Part shown: in pieces, positions 14,024 to 15,597 of the stretch
How the letters are laid out: the number at the start of each line of letters is the position of its first letter
Position numbering within the stretch: position 1 is the stretch's first letter
Assembly (NCBI GenBank): GCA_964250925.1
Contig: CAXUHU010000082.1
Coordinates: 1 to 15,597, forward strand
Direction of reading: 5' to 3'
DNA from: BOG-908 sp964250925
GTDB taxonomy: Bacteria > Pseudomonadota > Alphaproteobacteria > Acetobacterales > Acetobacteraceae
DNA: 15,597 nt
The notes under the pieces: generated by a model
What the model saw: the letters and a program-made list of their open reading frames with translations, nothing else
What the model was told of the DNA's origin: nothing
Databases searched by the model: none
Program-made: the position numbers and the translations under genes

Positions 14024-14224
14024 GTGGTCACAGTCAACGATCTACGCCAGGATTGGGGTGAGCTAGCTGACGATTTCAGGATGCGTATCGAGCAGCTTGA
14101 AACAAGCCCGCTCATCGTAGCACCGCAGATTGATGCGCAGAAGCTGACGGAGGACTGGCGGATCACGCTCACTCGCTGGACGGATGAGCTGGACGCTCTT
14201 CGCATCCGCTACGGAGCCGAGTGA
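14024..14224 (+). CDS. small acidic helical protein with an internal duplication
   Basis: A 66-residue protein that I do not recognise. GGAGG at 14011-14015 lies eight bases before GTG 14024, which fixes the start; a TTG frame from 13982 has no such site. The protein is charged, has no signal peptide or membrane segment, and has no cysteine. It appears to be two copies of one helical unit: NDLRQDWGELADDF..IEQLE (5-25) and QKLTEDWRITLTRW..ELDALR (39-60), sharing L-x-[QE]-D-W and [IL]-[ED]-x-L about 34 residues apart. The charge pattern suits a coiled coil or helical hairpin. It sits alone, 276 bases before the next gene. Function unknown; a small regulatory or adaptor protein is possible but nothing shows it. 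Confidence 0.5.
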   Translation: MVTVNDLRQDWGELADDFRMRIEQLETSPLIVAPQIDAQKLTEDWRITLTRWTDELDALRIRYGAE

Positions 14225-14500
14225 TGTCTAAGTGTCGTCTCCTAGGCGAGTGACAGAGCAGGTGCACGTAAATTACAAAGAAAGACAAACAGCCCGCCCT
14301 GCCCGCTGACGCTTGTGGCGCGCAGGCAATACACTCCCGGACTTCGACGTGGCGCTTCGGCTACCAAAGCATGTTTTATCATAATCGTGCCTGGAAGGCC
14401 GTTAGCGGCTTCCGTCGAAGCGGCCCGATTTACCGGCAGGCCATTCGTGCTTATTGAGTGACGTGAGCCGCCTAGTCCGAACCTACAAGGAAGTTTCAAC

Positions 14501-15088
14501 ATGCGCTGCATCCTGATTGCCACTGCGTTGACGCTCGTAGCGACTGCGTCTCTGGCATCCCCGGTCGTCACGGAAAACTTGAGCGGAACGATTAGCGGTT
14601 CCAACACGGTTGATAAAAAGGGGTATTTTGGCAAGGCTGGGGCTGACCTGTCCGGCGCCAAGGTCGCGATCTACATACAATATGTGCCCACGCTGCTCGG
14701 CCCCAGCATGGAATGCCGGAACAATAACTGCACCTACAACACGTCAGTGCAGATGCTGGATACGCAAGGATCGCTGTTGGTCACAGTCACCATCAACGGC
14801 ACCCGGGTCGTCTATTCACCGACATATGAGGGAGCAATCTTTTTCAACACAAACGCGCCCTATCAATTAACAGTCGATTCTGACGCGTTCAGCGGCTTCG
14901 GAATTGGGCTACGTGGCCTGCAGCTTGCCACGCAGTTCAAAGCAGCGCCGATATTCGGGCATCCGCTCTCTCCGGGGAACGGGCCGGTTCTACGGGCTTC
15001 GTCCAGCAACTATATTGCTTTCTTCAATGCCAACGATCAGGTGCCGGTAGAGAACCTGTCCTATATTCCGACTGCCGGTTCCAAGTAG
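14501..15088 (+). CDS. exported protein, unknown function
   Basis: A 195-residue protein with a Sec signal peptide (hydrophobic core about 4-18, cleavage after LAS at residue 20). The mature N-terminus contains LSGTISGSNTVDKKGYFG followed by KAGADLSGAKVAIYI, a pattern like the 'D-x-x-G-x-FG-x-x-G-x-x-L-x-G' segment of secreted proteins often found with PEP-CTERM anchors, but there is no PEP-CTERM tail here. Cys72 and Cys77 lie close together and may form a disulfide. The rest alternates beta strands and Asn/Ser-rich turns. AAGGA at 14487-14491 precedes ATG 14501 by nine bases. Two stem-loops and an intrinsic terminator follow within 160 bases, so it is probably monocistronic. GC is lower than the mxa genes. 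No function can be inferred. Confidence 0.7.
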   Translation: MRCILIATALTLVATASLASPVVTENLSGTISGSNTVDKKGYFGKAGADLSGAKVAIYIQYVPTLLGPSMECRNNNCTYNTSVQMLDTQGSLLVTVTINGTRVVYSPTYEGAIFFNTNAPYQLTVDSDAFSGFGIGLRGLQLATQFKAAPIFGHPLSPGNGPVLRASSSNYIAFFNANDQVPVENLSYIPTAGSK

Positions 15089-15107
15089 CAGTAAATGGCT
15101 GTGACAC

Positions 15108-15139
15108 AGGCCGGGGTGGTGTGCCCCGGCCGCTCGGTC
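15108..15139 (+). repeat. GGCCGG/CCGGCC-CTCGGTC repeat, copy 1
   Basis: The copy has arms GGCCGGGG (15109-15116) and CCCCGGCC (15124-15131) around TGGTGTG, followed by GCTCGGTC. It begins 20 bases after the stop at 15088. The second copy at 15528 shares AGGCCGG, TGTGCCCCGGCC and CTCGGTC in the same order. An intrinsic terminator comes further on, so this stem is not needed to stop transcription. Confidence 0.75.
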
Positions 15140-15141
15140 GA

Positions 15142-15164
15142 GGGTGCGTGCTTAAGACGCACCC
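15142..15164. repeat. GGGTG/TTAA stem-loop, copy 3
   Basis: Arms GGGTGCGT (15142-15149) and ACGCACCC (15157-15164) pair perfectly around GCTTAAG. It is the third member of the set at 13727 and 13783: the arms change with compensating partners while the GGGTG foot and TTAA loop stay. Confidence 0.75.
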
Positions 15165-15216
15165 ATTATGGGCAGCTTGCTGCTGGTGGTGGAGCGGCGC
15201 TCGGCAGCGTGAAGGG

Positions 15217-15244
15217 GAGGTGGCCGGCCACCACCTCTTTTTTT
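15217..15244 (+). terminator. intrinsic terminator
   Basis: GAGGTGG (15217-15223) and CCACCTC (15231-15237) pair over 7 bases around CCGGCCA and are followed at once by seven T (15238-15244), then ATT. This is a textbook rho-independent terminator on the plus strand, 128 bases after the stop of the exported-protein gene at 15088. Confidence 0.9.
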
Positions 15245-15351
15245 ATTACTCCATGCCGCCCAGTAAAGATATCTGCCCTAGCAGGAACTTTATGACTGTC
15301 GGCGGCTTGTTGTGAGCAGCTAGGTTATGTTTGGCACAATCCCGTGGCCAG

Positions 15352-15525
15352 ATGGTTGAACGGGGTTCAGTGTTGGCAGATTATCAAACGGCAAGTCTTC
15401 TGGACTTGTTGCATTCTGCTTTGGAGCATGCACGGAGGTATCACGAGAATGAAATCGCCCTTTCGCTTGCTTTGATTATTGAGGCATACACAGTGCGATC
15501 GAAAGCAGTACACATTAAACTCTGA
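15352..15525 (+). CDS. small hypothetical protein
   Basis: A 57-residue ORF from ATG 15352. No strong ribosome site precedes that ATG; GGGG at 15362-15365 would better serve GTG 15370 or TTG 15373, giving about 50 residues. The core DYQTASLLDLLHSALEHARR followed by LALIIEAYTV suggests two amphipathic helices, as in many small cytoplasmic helical-hairpin proteins. I do not recognise the family. It is AT-richer than the rest (27 G/C of 60 in line 15421). A second copy of the GGCCGG repeat begins within three bases of its stop, just as copy 1 follows the preceding exported-protein gene, which supports its being a real gene. Confidence 0.4.
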   Translation: MVERGSVLADYQTASLLDLLHSALEHARRYHENEIALSLALIIEAYTVRSKAVHIKL

Positions 15526-15527
15526 AA

Positions 15528-15567
15528 AGGCCGGAATGTGTGCCCCGGCCCTCTCGGTCACATTCCC
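15528..15567 (+). repeat. GGCCGG/CCGGCC-CTCGGTC repeat, copy 2, with overlapping hairpin
   Basis: GGCCGG (15529-15534) pairs with CCGGCC (15545-15550), and CTCGGTC follows as in copy 1. In this copy GGAATGTG (15533-15540) can instead pair with CACATTCC (15559-15566). The two stems share bases and cannot form together. Confidence 0.65.
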
Positions 15568-15597
15568 TTTCGGATGACCAGCGACCCGGAGCTAAAT

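Noticed and set aside
14242..14661. 139-residue minus-strand open frame
   Set aside because: Overlaps the start and signal peptide of the gene at 14501, lacks a ribosome site, and resembles no family.

Overview
The window is GC-rich, gene-dense Gram-negative (pseudomonadotal) DNA. The periplasmic methanol-dehydrogenase accessory genes, the methylcitrate-cycle genes and the exported proteins with Sec-type signal peptides together suggest a facultative methylotroph. An alphaproteobacterium of the Acetobacteraceae type would fit, but that is inference; no rRNA or taxonomic marker is present.

Layout. (1) 1-2483, plus strand: end of prpD, then prpC and prpB, a methylcitrate-cycle operon for propionate/propionyl-CoA oxidation. 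(2) 2616-4630, plus strand: two exported proteins coupled by an ATGA overlap, a DUF642-like secreted protein and a seven-repeat protein that looks like a complete beta-propeller. (3) 9806-4646, minus strand: six genes with every junction overlapping, mxaR-S-A-C-K-L, encoding the MoxR-type ATPase, a DUF58-like protein, two von Willebrand A proteins and two further membrane-anchored factors used to mature the calcium-containing methanol dehydrogenase. The structural genes mxaF, J, G and I are not in the window. (4) 9907-10146 plus: a small membrane protein. 12117-10159 minus: an AI-2E-family membrane protein with a C-terminal cobalamin-binding-like domain that lacks the usual His ligand motif. 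(5) 12118-13219: about 1.1 kb with no gene I can defend. (6) 13220-15567: a different kind of DNA, with GC near half in hand-counted lines against about 83 percent in a line of mxaA. It has two exported proteins, two small unknown ORFs and many stem-loops: three hairpins of GGGTG-stem, TTAA-loop type, three of GGCCGG/CCGGCC type, an 18-bp perfect palindrome, and one clear intrinsic terminator at 15217-15244.

How the parts work together: prpDCB turns propionyl-CoA and oxaloacetate into pyruvate and succinate. mxaRSACKL would assemble and load methanol dehydrogenase encoded elsewhere. The two exported pairs and the hairpin-rich tail are accessory. The most novel material is the hairpin-rich tail, the cobalamin-like domain on the AI-2E protein, and the separation of the mxa maturation genes from the enzyme genes.
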